Positions 33,810 through 43,934 of a DNA stretch of 64,000 nucleotides are shown here, piece by piece (positions within the stretch are counted from its first letter, which is position 1; each line of letters opens with the position of its first letter). Made by a program: the position numbers and the translations under genes. Source of the DNA: Toxonevra muliebris. Lineage: Eukaryota; Arthropoda; Insecta; Diptera; Pallopteridae. The stretch spans positions 72,110,400 through 72,174,399 of the forward strand of contig OY829328.1 of the NCBI GenBank assembly GCA_963691655.1. The letters are read 5' to 3'. The notes beneath the pieces were generated by a model. The model did not search any database. It was not told the origin of the DNA and saw nothing but the letters and a program-made list of their open reading frames with translations.

Positions 33810-35540
33810 GTTAAAAAAAATAAAGGGAAAAGAGTAAGGCAGTATGAGAAAGAGAAAGCAGGAGGAAGAAAAAGGTGAGAAAAATATTCATTCACATTAT
33901 TTTTTTAACGAAGCCCAAGCACGACAAGTAATGCTAAAAAAGAGTAAGTGCCTCATACATTAATACAGAGTACTCGCCAACATGGCCTAAAGTTGCTTCA
34001 GAAAACCATCTAAGCCGCTTCCTTTCCCATTGGGATACGAGAGTCAGTGATGCGAATGTGATTTCCATACAGTAACGTGAACATCACAAGCGAACAAATT
34101 TTATATGTGAAATATATTGATATTGACTTTCTTTTTTGCTCGATTGGTTTAAGTTACCGCTGCACAGTGTTGTCATAGTGAAACAAAAATCGTTTAAACA
34201 AGTGATAATTTTTCTTTATCCCTACTGGTTTGAATTAAAAAAAAATGCTCTGCAGATTTTTATTTCGAAATCTGTTTATTTAAATGATAAAATTTATTAT
34301 TAAAACTGTTAAATATTGATAAAAATTTTAAAAACTTATTTTCGTTTACGTAAATAAAAAAAAAAATAAAAGATGGGGGAAAAACAAAATGAAACTGTTG
34401 AAAAATATTTGTATTTAATTAGCGTAAATAAACTCAATTTAAATTTCACGCAATCATAAACCCGGAAATCATTTCAAACACTTTACTTACTCTCTCATTC
34501 CATTTCACTGCTTCCCCTTTCATTGATGGTGCCTGCTCAAAAAAATTAAATAAAAAAAAATCAACATCCTTAAAATCAAATAAAGCAATTTTAATCCAAT
34601 AAATTTTAACAATTTAATGTGAGTGAGTTTTTGCCACAATTTCCGTTTTTGCCGAAAAATTTCACGCGCACACACACACACATACATAACGTGGATATCT
34701 ACGCCAACAACAATATTTTTAAGTGCTAATAAAATTTTCTTCTAATTTCCTTCACGGTGTTGGTAGTGGCGTTGTTGTTGGTTTTAGGCGTTGGTGTTGA
34801 AGTAAATGAAAGACCACAACTGTTTTGGTTAATTTACAAACGGTTTGACAATTGCTCACTTTGGCATAAAATGTCAAAATGTAAATGACAGGAAACCCTT
34901 AACTTTTTCTTTTGTTTCTTCGCCGCTAATGGCATTTAATGCCAAATGGCGTAAATATTAGCAAGAAATGGGCTATTATAAATATAAGTAGGGATTTTTT
35001 TTTCTTTTAAGTAGGAAGATTTTGAGTGGTGTTTTTTTATGTGTATTTTAAGTGTGATCTAGAAGCATTAGCAAAAAAAACTAGCCCACATCTTTTTTAG
35101 TCTGTTAAAGAGGCTACTTTGAACAAGTCTACGATTGATGGAAAAATGGGAAAATTTATTTATAGATGTAGGTAATCCTCTGACATTATAAATTCTATAG
35201 AAAAGTACTCATCATCTCGAAGGCTTTGGAAACCCAAGCTCATTGTAGCATGATGTATTCTTGCTTAGGTTTTAAACAAAGAGGTTTGAAGAACCTGGAC
35301 AAGGGGTGTTGTGCTATGCATTTTTATTCAAAGCAATATTGTACAATTTTTTGGGGAGGGATGATTTAAGCATCGAATGAAAGAAGACATACATATTTAC
35401 TAATAAAAGGATTGGGTCTGGTCGATTTCCAATTTTTTTTTTATGAGCACTTGAAGTTCTTATTCAAAAGAAACGAGAAAACTACGAAAAAATTGAAATT
35501 TTTGAATCAATTGTGGACATATTGGCTGCACTTCAGATAC
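33810..35540. other. non-coding DNA
   Basis: A GA-rich tract (33820-33885), CACACACACACATACATA (about 34670-34687), a GTTGTTGTTGG stretch (34770-34780) and A/T runs. No gene was recognised. Confidence 0.5.
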
Positions 35541-35541
35541 C

Positions 35542-35893
35542 TTAACCCTCTAGTTCCAAAGCGTGTCTCTAAACGGGTGTAATTACCGCTTTAATAGTTG
35601 TTTGTTGCTACATTGTATCATATTATATATAGCATTTCTCAAGCTTTTACAAAAATGCATCAGTTATGAGTTATGATGCGTATTACAGATGTTAGCGACA
35701 GTTAAAGTAAAAAATTTGATTGAATTTGAGATAGAAATAAAAAAATAAAGTAGCTGGGAACATGAATTTAACGTTTTCGACTTCATAAAACCACGCCCAT
35801 GGTTTTGAGAACAGATTTATGCTTTTTACATCAAAATTTATCAACACCAATTTTTTTTTAAATTAATCAAAAATTTGGAAACTAGAGGGTTAA
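35542..35893. mobile_element. complete piggyBac-like MITE with TTAA duplication
   Basis: This 352-bp element is bounded by TTAA at 35542-35545 and 35890-35893. Terminal repeats are CCCTCTAGTTCCAAA and, inverted, CCCTCTAGTTTCCAAA. TTAA plus CCC termini is the piggyBac signature. There is no open frame of note. Confidence 0.8.
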
Positions 35894-35998
35894 GAACCTA
35901 TATTAAGTTGAAGCAATTCCAGTTCAGGAAATTTGAGTGTCTACGAGTGTTAAAAATTGGTTCATTATGAAGTCTTTGTTTGTGGTAAACTGTTCAAT

Positions 35999-36131
35999 TT
36001 AACCCATTAAGGGCAAGCGGGAGCCAAAGTAGATAGATCAGAAAAATAACTTGAGAAAAAAATTGTTTTTGAACCTGGCTCAGGTTCAGCGACAAGGTGC
36101 CATATGGCACCGCTAGGCATTACTGGGTTAA
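35999..36131. mobile_element. small TTAA-flanked MITE, 133 bp
   Basis: Bounded by TTAA at 35999-36002 and 36128-36131. Ends are CCCATTAAGGGCAAGCGG and, inverted, CCCAGTAATGCCTAGCGG. The right half (GGTGCCATATGGCACC palindrome with AGCGACAAGG) recurs inverted at 57401-57446, which supports a dispersed family. Confidence 0.75.
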
Positions 36132-36903
36132 TAATACTGTATCTATATTGAACCACTCAGCGCTCTTAATGAAACTTATTTAGTCTTCAATCAAACGGAA
36201 CAGACAGATCCGAGACTTTCTCAGAGGAGATATTGCAACTTTAATACTGGAGGCCACTGTTGCAAAGGCACCAAAATCGCTGAGTACTCCAGTTAGAATT
36301 CCAGCTAGTTTCTTCCCAAGAAAAGGAAAAAAAAGAAGGAAGTATAGTAATCTAAGTTCAAATTGTTTATTTTTGATCCCGCGAGAATTATGAAAAGTAA
36401 TGCTTGGATGAAAGGTACTTAGTTCGACAGACCTTGCCCGAGTAATTATATGAACTCGATTGCAACTAGTTTAACCGTTAGCATATCATTTTTGGGAACG
36501 GATTTGTATACGAAATATGCTCATATCATCACTGAAATCAAGTACCTCGACCGATGATTGACAGGGTTTACAGCTGATGTTAATTTTTGTAGAAGTTGGT
36601 AGAGTTTACTGATGTTCCCTGACTTGAACACTTACCACCAAGGTACAGAGCTGTGTTAAATATTTTCAGTTGCCATTCTCTAGGGCCTGGAAAAGGATTT
36701 GCACTCATTCCAACATCTATATTGGCAAAATATTAAAATTTAATTCAAGATATTAATTTTTACAATAATTTTTGGTCCATCATTTCCCGTCTGAATGCAA
36801 AAATATCATTGGCATACTCAATAATAACAAGGTTCTGGTAGAGCTCAAAAACATGTTATAACTATTTTGGTAAAATAAAACTTCAGATATGTATATCATT
36901 ACC
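36132..36903. other. non-coding, no recognised feature
   Basis: Nothing supported was found between the TTAA-type elements. Confidence 0.45.
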
Positions 36904-37648
36904 TCAACCCTTTCGGAACCATATGGAAATCAGAGTAGACTGCGCAAAAGCGAATACGGATTCGTGCTGTCTGACCCCGATTTCGTGTTACACTTTTTAA
37001 TCAAAACAGATATTTCGCGCCTCTGGAGGCCTGAAGTTCCATGGGTCACCGGTAACTCCGTGACCCTCAATGCGATTTTTTATTGAACGCTTTTTTTATA
37101 CATTTTTATTATATATTTTTTTTTAACGATAGACAAAGTAACTTAGCATTAATTTTTCACTTAACCCTTTCTTGACCGTAACGAAAATAGAACCGATAGA
37201 GCAAAACCGAATAAAGATTTGCATTCTTCGACCCCCATTTTATTGTTAAAAAGTTCTTAAAAAGTTTCCATTGAAGATCATAAGGTCACCGGTCAATCAT
37301 AGCAAATCTTGTATTTCCAAAAAAGTAAACAAAAATTTAAAAATATGGGAAATCATGTTTGAGTAAATAGTTTTTCCCACAACATATTAAAAATTTGATG
37401 TATTTGGACAAATTTTGTAAAAATTGTGAGCGATTGAAAACTTACAACAAAAAAAACACAATTTTTTCACTTTAATCCGCTATAGCACCGTTATAAAAAA
37501 AAAATATTTGCAAATTTTTTAATTGAATTGATTAAAGAGTCATACATTTTCTTTCTGAAAATTTATAAAAATTGTTTAGATAGTTTTTAAAAAATCTCAA
37601 AAAATTAATCTTGTGACACCGATGTCACCATGCTACTCAAAGGGTTAT
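36904..37648 (-). mobile_element. TTAA-type composite repeat, copy 2 (inverted)
   Basis: This is the reverse complement of the 38615-39104 copy plus an internal extra stretch of roughly 200 bp. It starts TCAACCCTTTCGGAACC, has an internal TTAACCCTTTCTTGACCG at 37161-37178, and ends CACCGATGTCACCATG-CTCAAAGGGTTAT near 37648. It shares GTTTCCATTGAAGA-CA and GGTCACCGG with the other copies. It is non-coding. Confidence 0.65.
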
Positions 37649-37654
37649 ACAGGA

Positions 37655-38350
37655 CACTGCACAGTTTGAAATTATTGATCAGCTAACAATTTTTGATAAT
37701 AATCGTGGTGTGCTTAGGATCTCCACCCTGTTGAATCACAATCTCTACTCTATCTACTGGATAAGCGTTTTCATCGACGACGTCGGGTAAATTGTCACGC
37801 AATAGGTTAAGGTAGTCTCCTTGTTTCATAATCCGGAAGTGTCAAGGTTCCACCACGTGAAGCAGCCTCATCAATTAATGCCCACCACCGTGCTTCACAG
37901 TTTGTTTAACTTGGTGCCTTTGAATTCTCTCACGGGATTGATGCCAATAATATTCCTTGCCATCCGACTGAAATCAATTAATTCTAGTTTCATCTGATCA
38001 AATTACCTGTTTTCAGTCTTCAATAGTCTAATTTGTTTGATCTTTGCAAAATTTAAGCCGGGCTCTTATATTCTTGTCAGTTTTGGTTTTGTTTAACTGC
38101 AAACACCAATTCAATCCTTCGCAATGCTCTCCTTACTGTGCGATTATTTACGTCTTTGTTCAATGACTCTGTAGAAATTTTGTCATAAACAATCCTTCCA
38201 CTAAACGAACATCACCATCAGACAACAAGCTTGGCCAACCTCCATGACTGATAAGTGCGTTAAAATTTCGATGTGTTCTTACTAAACTAATCGTCCAGTC
38301 ATATCTTTAATCCTCGGTAACACACATGAGTTTGGCCAAACCTTTAAACT
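37655..38350 (-). pseudogene. Tc1-like transposase remnant
   Basis: The minus strand reads GGWPSLLSDGDVR (about 38205-38245), then DKNIRARLKFCKDQTN, SDGKEYYWHQSRE, QVKQTVKHGGG (about 37880-37925), YLNLLRDNLPDVV (about 37775-37815) and VEIVIQQGGDPKHTT (about 37705-37750), the Tc1 sequence around the second catalytic Asp, which here is changed to Gly. Several stops and frame changes are present. The ends were not found. It lies exactly between two inverted composite TTAA repeats. Confidence 0.7.
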
Positions 38351-38614
38351 TACACTTTTCTAATTGAGCTAGCGACTTGAAATTCCAGGTAGCTTCTTAA
38401 CTTTTTATTAGCTATCCGAAAAATTCAAAACAACGATAACTATAAGGATATTTGTGTCTATAAATTACATCCGTCACTTGTGTCTGGACAGACCCATATA
38501 CATTTCAGTGCTTTTTTGAATGGAAATATTGCGATTTTGAACATGCATTCGGACATATTTTTATTCCTTGCAGGTACAAATTGCTCATTTTGATGAATGA
38601 AAAATGTGGTATAT

Positions 38615-39104
38615 TTAACCCTTTCGGTACCATGGTGACACCGACGTCACAAGATTGATTTTTGCGATTTTTTAAAAACTATCCTAACAATTTTTATAAA
38701 TTTAGGGTTTTTGGAAAAGGAACTGATGGTTCTTTCATAAATTCAATTAATGGGTCACCGGCGACCCTAAGATCTTTAATAGAAACTTTTTAAGAACTTT
38801 TTACAATGAAATGGGGGTCGACAAATGCGAATCTCTAGTCGGTTTTGCTCTATCGGTTCTAATTTCCTTATGGTCAGGAAAGGATTAAATGAAAAATTAA
38901 TATAAAGTTCCTTTACCTACCTTTAAAAAACTATCTAATAAAAATGTACAGAAATAGTTCATAAAAAAATCCCATTGAAGACCACAAGGTCACCCCTGAC
39001 CCGCTGTCTGCTTTGATCAAAAATTGTAACAAGAAATTGGGCTCAGATAATAAAAATCCGGATTCGTCTCTCCTCCAGTTTCCTTACGGTACCGAAAGGG
39101 TTTG
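38615..39104 (+). mobile_element. TTAA-type composite repeat, copy 3
   Basis: The first module (38615-38888) runs from TTAACCCTTTCGGTACCATG to GGTCAGGAAAGGATTAA. The second module runs on to TTTCCTTACGGTACCGAAAG at about 39079-39098 with a degenerate TTTG instead of TTAA. It carries ACACCGACGTCAC, GGGTCACCGGCGACCC and TTTTTACAATGAAATGGGGG. It has the same orientation as 27219-27888 and is inverted relative to 36904-37648. Confidence 0.65.
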
Positions 39105-39399
39105 AAGCCTTTTATACTTGCAACAAAATTAGTTTGTACGTCAAAAGTCTTACAAAAGTTTCAAAAAATAAAAGACTCGGCCAACCTATGATTTAAAAAT
39201 GGATATGACCAATAAAGTTACAAGTCGCTAAACATTAAAACATCAAAACATATCCGGTTTCTCCTATGTACCAAAATAACCAAATTTTGAACACTCGTAA
39301 AATATAAATCGGAAGCAAACTTTAAAATATTGTGACATGTAATATTTATTTTTCTGAATTTTATGTCGAACTGAATACTACTATATAAATTGTTGAGCC

Positions 39400-39560
39400 G
39401 CTAGACTATGTTAATGTCCAGAGACACGTTGCCTACGAAGACCATAGACCTTGCGAAATATGTTCATCTCGAATGCTCCGAGCAATCTCTCATCATTGGT
39501 CGTCCTCATGCATGTCTCAACGTTGTACATTAACACGGAAAGGATAAGATATTCATAGAA
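39400..39560 (-). pseudogene. tiny LINE ORF2 scrap
   Basis: The minus-strand translation VMYNVETCMRTTNDERLLGA followed by FEMNIFRKVYG matches the post-RT region of LINE ORF2 proteins (consensus around YGSETW---ER-L--FE-K-LRKI-G). Nothing else of the element is visible. Confidence 0.5.
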
Positions 39561-40081
39561 CGTAACTTTTGTTCATCGATAGGGGATTCTACTTTTCAAT
39601 TACTTACCTACTGAGGTCATAGAATAACTTATGGGCACGAATCTGATTAAACAGTTTGTTGCAGGAACTTCAAATTCATTGGGAGTGCAGGAAAATGATT
39701 GACGAGGGGTATAAATGTATAAATCAAAAAACAAGTGAAGTTAATAGTGCGTGCGTTCATGGTTTCGAATGTTTCCACAAAAGAAATATAGTATAAGTCT
39801 ATGTGGAGAATAGAGCAAAGTATTGCACCATGAGAATAGAAGTGTCTTAACTTCCAAAATGACAATTTTCAGGGTATGATTTAATCTAATGGATTTTTCA
39901 CCGATCTTTTCAATGGAATACTGTCGAAACTTCCAACTCTTATCATTTAAGCGTTATTTAACCAACAACAGTTTTCCACCCCATGAAATATCACACTATT
40001 ACAATATTTGAAATGCGTTTATCTCCAAACTATGTTTTAGAAGTTACGACACTTCAATTCTCATGGTGCTGTATAGACGAG

Positions 40082-40275
40082 ACAACATGTGTGCACATTT
40101 GGTGTGGTGGCATACAAGTTGTATTGTGTATAAGCGCGATTACTCAATTTTTGGTATACAAAATGTGCGCAGAAGCTCTAAAATTTTCCATTTTTTGTCT
40201 CACTGTACAACAAGTGCGCAAGTGTATACCGAGGTTCGCTCATATTTGTTCCCACCAAGTGTGCACACATGTTGT
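40082..40275. repeat. inverted repeat around ACATGTGTGCACA
   Basis: ACAACATGTGTGCACATTTG at 40082 pairs with the inverted copy AAGTGTGCACACATGTTGT ending at 40275. The match extends weakly inward (TATAC and TTGTA words). Candidate small MITE or hairpin. Overlapping open frames are artefacts. Confidence 0.5.
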
Positions 40276-40289
40276 ATCATGCTATGCTT

Positions 40290-41565
40290 TTTCGGCTTTT
40301 CTGTAGTTTTCTTCCCCACTATTTTTTGTGCTTCATTATTATAAATGCTATAATGCGATTTCATCTCCATTTTTTTGCAATTCCATTTCTTTTACTTACG
40401 ACTATGAAATAAAATTTAATATTGAAAAGTAGTTTGCATTGCCTTTAATAAATCAAATTGAACTAGAAATAAATACAAATGTGTAGACATTAGATATTAT
40501 CAATATTTTAACGTATGTATAAGAAAACTATGGAATTCATTGCCGACACAAACATACAAGTATAAAACTTTAGACTTTGTTTCATTGACACAAAAAATAG
40601 CATGAGCATTTACGTCATTTTGTTTATATTTATTTTTTTATTTTTGCAACATTGTTAAATTTTATGAAACACAGAAAATACATATGAAGTTATATGTGTT
40701 TGTAAAAATACTCTAGATCCTGGCGCACAACGGTCTCTTTCTATGATGTATGTATGTGTGTGTGTGCGATTGTAAGTGTTTATGCGCGAACGCTTTTACG
40801 TATCTGTATATGTTTGGTTGAATTGGTATTTGTACGTGACACTAATACCAAAACAGATCATCACAAGTGTCAATAATAGCGTAAATAAAATCGAAAATGA
40901 CAACAGCAGCAACCAAATAATAAAGCAGCAACAGCAGCAGTAGTAGCAGCAGTAGCAACAAAATAAATACATAGCAAAGAAATTCATGCGAGTATAAAAA
41001 TTGTCACAATAAAATGAATGCATTTTCCCAACAATCATTGGAAAAATAATGAAAAAATAATATTGTTGCTAATGCAACCAAAACTCGCATCATCGTTTAA
41101 CACGCACACACAGACCCATAAATAAATACACACTCATATACATACACATTTCTACTTTGTTGGCTTTACACTTTAAAGCGCGTAGAAGCATTCAATCGAG
41201 AAACGAATGGGTAAAGGTTTTTTATTTTTATTTTATTTTTTATTTTTTTGTAAAAACAAAAGAAATATCAAAATAAATGTGTTTGCAACATGTTGCACGA
41301 AATATGGTTGACAAAATATTGATACTCTTTATATGCAGTTGTAAAATGTGAAGTGATTGAAGTGAAAAGTACTTCAAAATTCAATTAAATGTCATTATTA
41401 TACATTTTTTTTTTTTTTTGTTATTTTAATATATAAATGCAATTTTCCTTTATTACTGTAGTTGATACTCGTTAGTTGCCATCATTGGAAGTTGTTCACA
41501 TATATACAATACATACGAGCAAACGAGGTTGGTTTGGTAGTGTTTTTTTTTTTTAAAGTTCTGCT
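40290..41565. other. non-coding DNA with CAG and CA microsatellites
   Basis: An interrupted CAG/TAG trinucleotide tract lies at 40905-40960, GTATGTGTGTGTGTGCG at about 40747-40765, CACACACAGACCC near 41104-41116 and T-runs at 41406-41420. No gene was recognised. Confidence 0.5.
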
Positions 41566-41568
41566 ACT

Positions 41569-41735
41569 CAAATAACACAGTCCAACACAAAAAAATGCAT
41601 AGTAACTAAGTTCTGATAGTGGATTCTGATAGGCTCTGAAAAAATATACGTGCCCGCCATTTTAAAGATCTATTTTTGATTTTTTTACGCTGGTTTAAAG
41701 TTTGGTGGTTACTGACAATTTAAGTGTAATAAACC
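41569..41735. repeat. dispersed repeat, copy 2 (pairs with 1234-1418)
   Basis: Same landmarks and orientation as copy 1 at 1234-1418, including TTCTGATAGTGG-TTCTGATAG and TTTTTTACGCTGG. The similarity stops where the foldback begins beside copy 1. Confidence 0.55.
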
Positions 41736-42257
41736 AAATAAAAGTGCACCTACATTTGTGTACTTTTTCAGGGAGACACTTGTATAGACCCTTTTGGCTT
41801 TCGGTTACAGCTTCAGTTTCAAAAATGGCATCATCAAACTGTTCCATATCGGTACAAATGATATTAATGAATTTAAGTATTTACATTTGATTGCGTAACT
41901 TGTACAGAATCACATCTAGTAATACTGTAACTATTTTAGTGTTTCAGCTACACATATAGCTTTTGTTTCGATTATGATTATGTATCAATTTACCAAAGTG
42001 TTATAACGAAACCTTCTTTCTATGGCCGGGGTAGAGCTCAGTGGGCTCCAGAGGTTCCTTTTGTCACAACTATTTATATTTTGCAGGGGACCCTAGTTTT
42101 ATTTATACACAAAGACTCCATTTATTCATTCTTAATTCATTTATTATTTTGGTATAAAAGCAAAATCACAATTCTGTTTAATTTAATACTTATTTATAAA
42201 GAAACACAATGCTGGGGCGGAGTCTGCAGAAATGATAGACGTAGCATGGTTGGCGAT

Positions 42258-42316
42258 GTGTGCGCTGGTGTAGCGCCGTTGCTGTGCCAGAGAAAAATAC
42301 AACGCTGGGTGTACCG
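42258..42316. repeat. 59-bp direct repeat, left of the R1-like LINE
   Basis: Matches 43366-43424 at 54 of 59 positions. The first 43 bases are identical, from GTGTGCGCTGGTGTAGCGCC to GAAAAATACA, and the last part differs at five sites. It abuts the A-tail of the LINE directly, as a target duplication would. Confidence 0.8.
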
Positions 42317-43361
42317 TTTTTTTTTTTTTTTTTTTTTTTTTAACGAGGAGTAAAAGCATTAAAAGCCAAAAGTCAGTGCGGGACTTTCACCCGCCAAACA
42401 TCTCCTCTCGTCCGACGGAAAGCTGCTCCCGGAACCACCGTTAGGTATTTCGTCGGGAGGCCGTCTGAGCATTTCTGCTCAATCGTCAGTAATTATTTTG
42501 GTCGGTCAAGCTTGTTACCGTCCACGCTGCATATATCTGTTACGCTCAATTAATCGAAGCGTTTTCATCACTTTGGCTGCTGCTGCTTGAACAGATTGCC
42601 ACTTCTGAGGTGTATCGCACATATGGGGCACCATGTTCGTTGTTGTTGGGGCTTCGCCGAATGCTTCAGTGATTTCAGCTCTCTCCTTAGTGAAGCGTGG
42701 ACAGTGTAAAATGACATGTCGAGCGTCTTCAATTTCGTAGGGGCAGTTAGGGCAAAACGGATCGTCCTCGTGTTTAAAGCGATGGAGATATTGCTTAAAA
42801 CATCCATGCCCACTCAGTAGCTGCGTCAGATAGAAGTCGACTTCTCCATGCTTGCGGTCTACCCATCTATCGAGAAAAGGAATCAAGGAAAACGTCCATC
42901 TCCCCTTCTCAGATCTTTCCCACTTTTGCTGCCATTCATGCATACTGCGTCTTCTCTCATCTATTTTCGATGCTCCTGGACCCATTGTGTACATGCGCTG
43001 GAGTTCGCGCGCCAATAAATCTATTGGTAGCATACCCGCAATAACCAATATCGCGTCATCAGACACTGTACGAAAGCCGCTGGCCACTCGAAGTGCACTC
43101 AGACGATATGTCGCCCGGATGTCCGACATGTATGTGGCCTTATACGTTGCGTCAACCCAAATCGGAGCAGCGTAGAGAACGATGGAAGCTGTCACTGCTG
43201 CCAGCAACTTCCGTTTACTTGCGCGTGGTCCACCTATATTCGCCATAATACGTGATAGGGCTCCATTTACTTTTGCAGCTTTATCATTCACAGCAGTCAG
43301 ATGATCCTTAAAGGACATTCGAGTGTCGATACGTACTCCAAGGTATCTGATATGCATGACG
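42317..43361 (-). mobile_element. 5'-truncated R1-like LINE (family B) with A-tail
   Basis: On the minus strand, 280 codons remain open (43357 to 42515). They begin with YLGVRIDTRMSFKDHL, the block after the RT palm, and run through RIMANIGGPR and VTASIVLYAAPIW to LLSGHGCFKQYLHRF and the cysteine cluster CPNCPYEIEDARHVILHC typical of R1-clade ORF2 C-termini. A 3' untranslated part (42342-42514) ends in a 25-base A-tail (T-run 42317-42341 on the plus strand). Endonuclease and RT are missing through 5' truncation. The frame has no stop, so the insertion is fairly young. A related copy is at 60000-60821. Confidence 0.9.
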
Positions 43362-43365
43362 ACGT

Positions 43366-43424
43366 GTGTGCGCTGGTGTAGCGCCGTTGCTGTGCCAGAG
43401 AAAAATACAGTGCCGAGTGTAGCG
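43366..43424. repeat. 59-bp direct repeat, right of the R1-like LINE
   Basis: Partner of 42258-42316. Together they bracket the LINE exactly. They could be an unusually long target-site duplication or an older tandem repeat into which the LINE inserted. Confidence 0.8.
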
Positions 43425-43438
43425 TATGCGTTTATAGT

Positions 43439-43556
43439 CGTTCAACATTTTCATTCTTAGTTGTTCGACCGTTTGAATATTCATATCCACTTTTATTCTC
43501 GTTCAATGCTTTTATTCTTGGTTGTTCAAATGTTTTGGTGTTCATATCCAAATGAA
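43439..43556. repeat. two tandem ~60-bp units
   Basis: CGTTCAACATTTTCATTCTT at 43439 and CGTTCAATGCTTTTATTCTT at 43500 start two units that also share GTTGTTC and TTCATATCCA. Confidence 0.7.
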
Positions 43557-43737
43557 TCGAATTTTCTGGTATGTATTCCGACGTCAAGTCGCGAGTGGAG
43601 AAATTAGGCTAGTGGCGAATCTGCACCAGAGAAAACAAATTCAGCCAATTTCGAGATAACAGATTTGAGTTACGAAGAACCTGATAGTTGGTCTTCTACA
43701 GACTTATTTCGTGATAGCAGTTTTCACCCATCTATCA

Positions 43738-43930
43738 GGTTCGAATTCAGCGACCTCAAAAACCCCCGAAAAGCAAGTTTCAGACGTATTAAAACATTGT
43801 TTCAAAAATCCGTTCGCCATATTGGATGCCGTATTTTAAAATTCTATGTGCAGATTCGAATTCAGCGACCCCAAAAACCTCCGAAAAACAAGTTTCAGAC
43901 GAATTAGAACATTTTTTCTGAAAGTCGTTT
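43738..43930. repeat. 115-bp-period repeat (TTCGAATTCAGCGACC family)
   Basis: Units start near 43738 and 43853 and share TTCGAATTCAGCGACC, CAAAAACC, CCGAAAA, CAAGTTTCAGACG and ATTA-AACATT. Between them is CGCCATATTGGATGCC. The same family, with a period of about 108, appears at 61627-61790. Confidence 0.75.
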
Positions 43931-43934
43931 GTTT

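Noticed and set aside
40905..40960. CAG/TAG repeats as a polyglutamine coding exon
   Set aside because: The tract is interrupted by TAG and TAA words in the only Gln frame and has no surrounding open frame.
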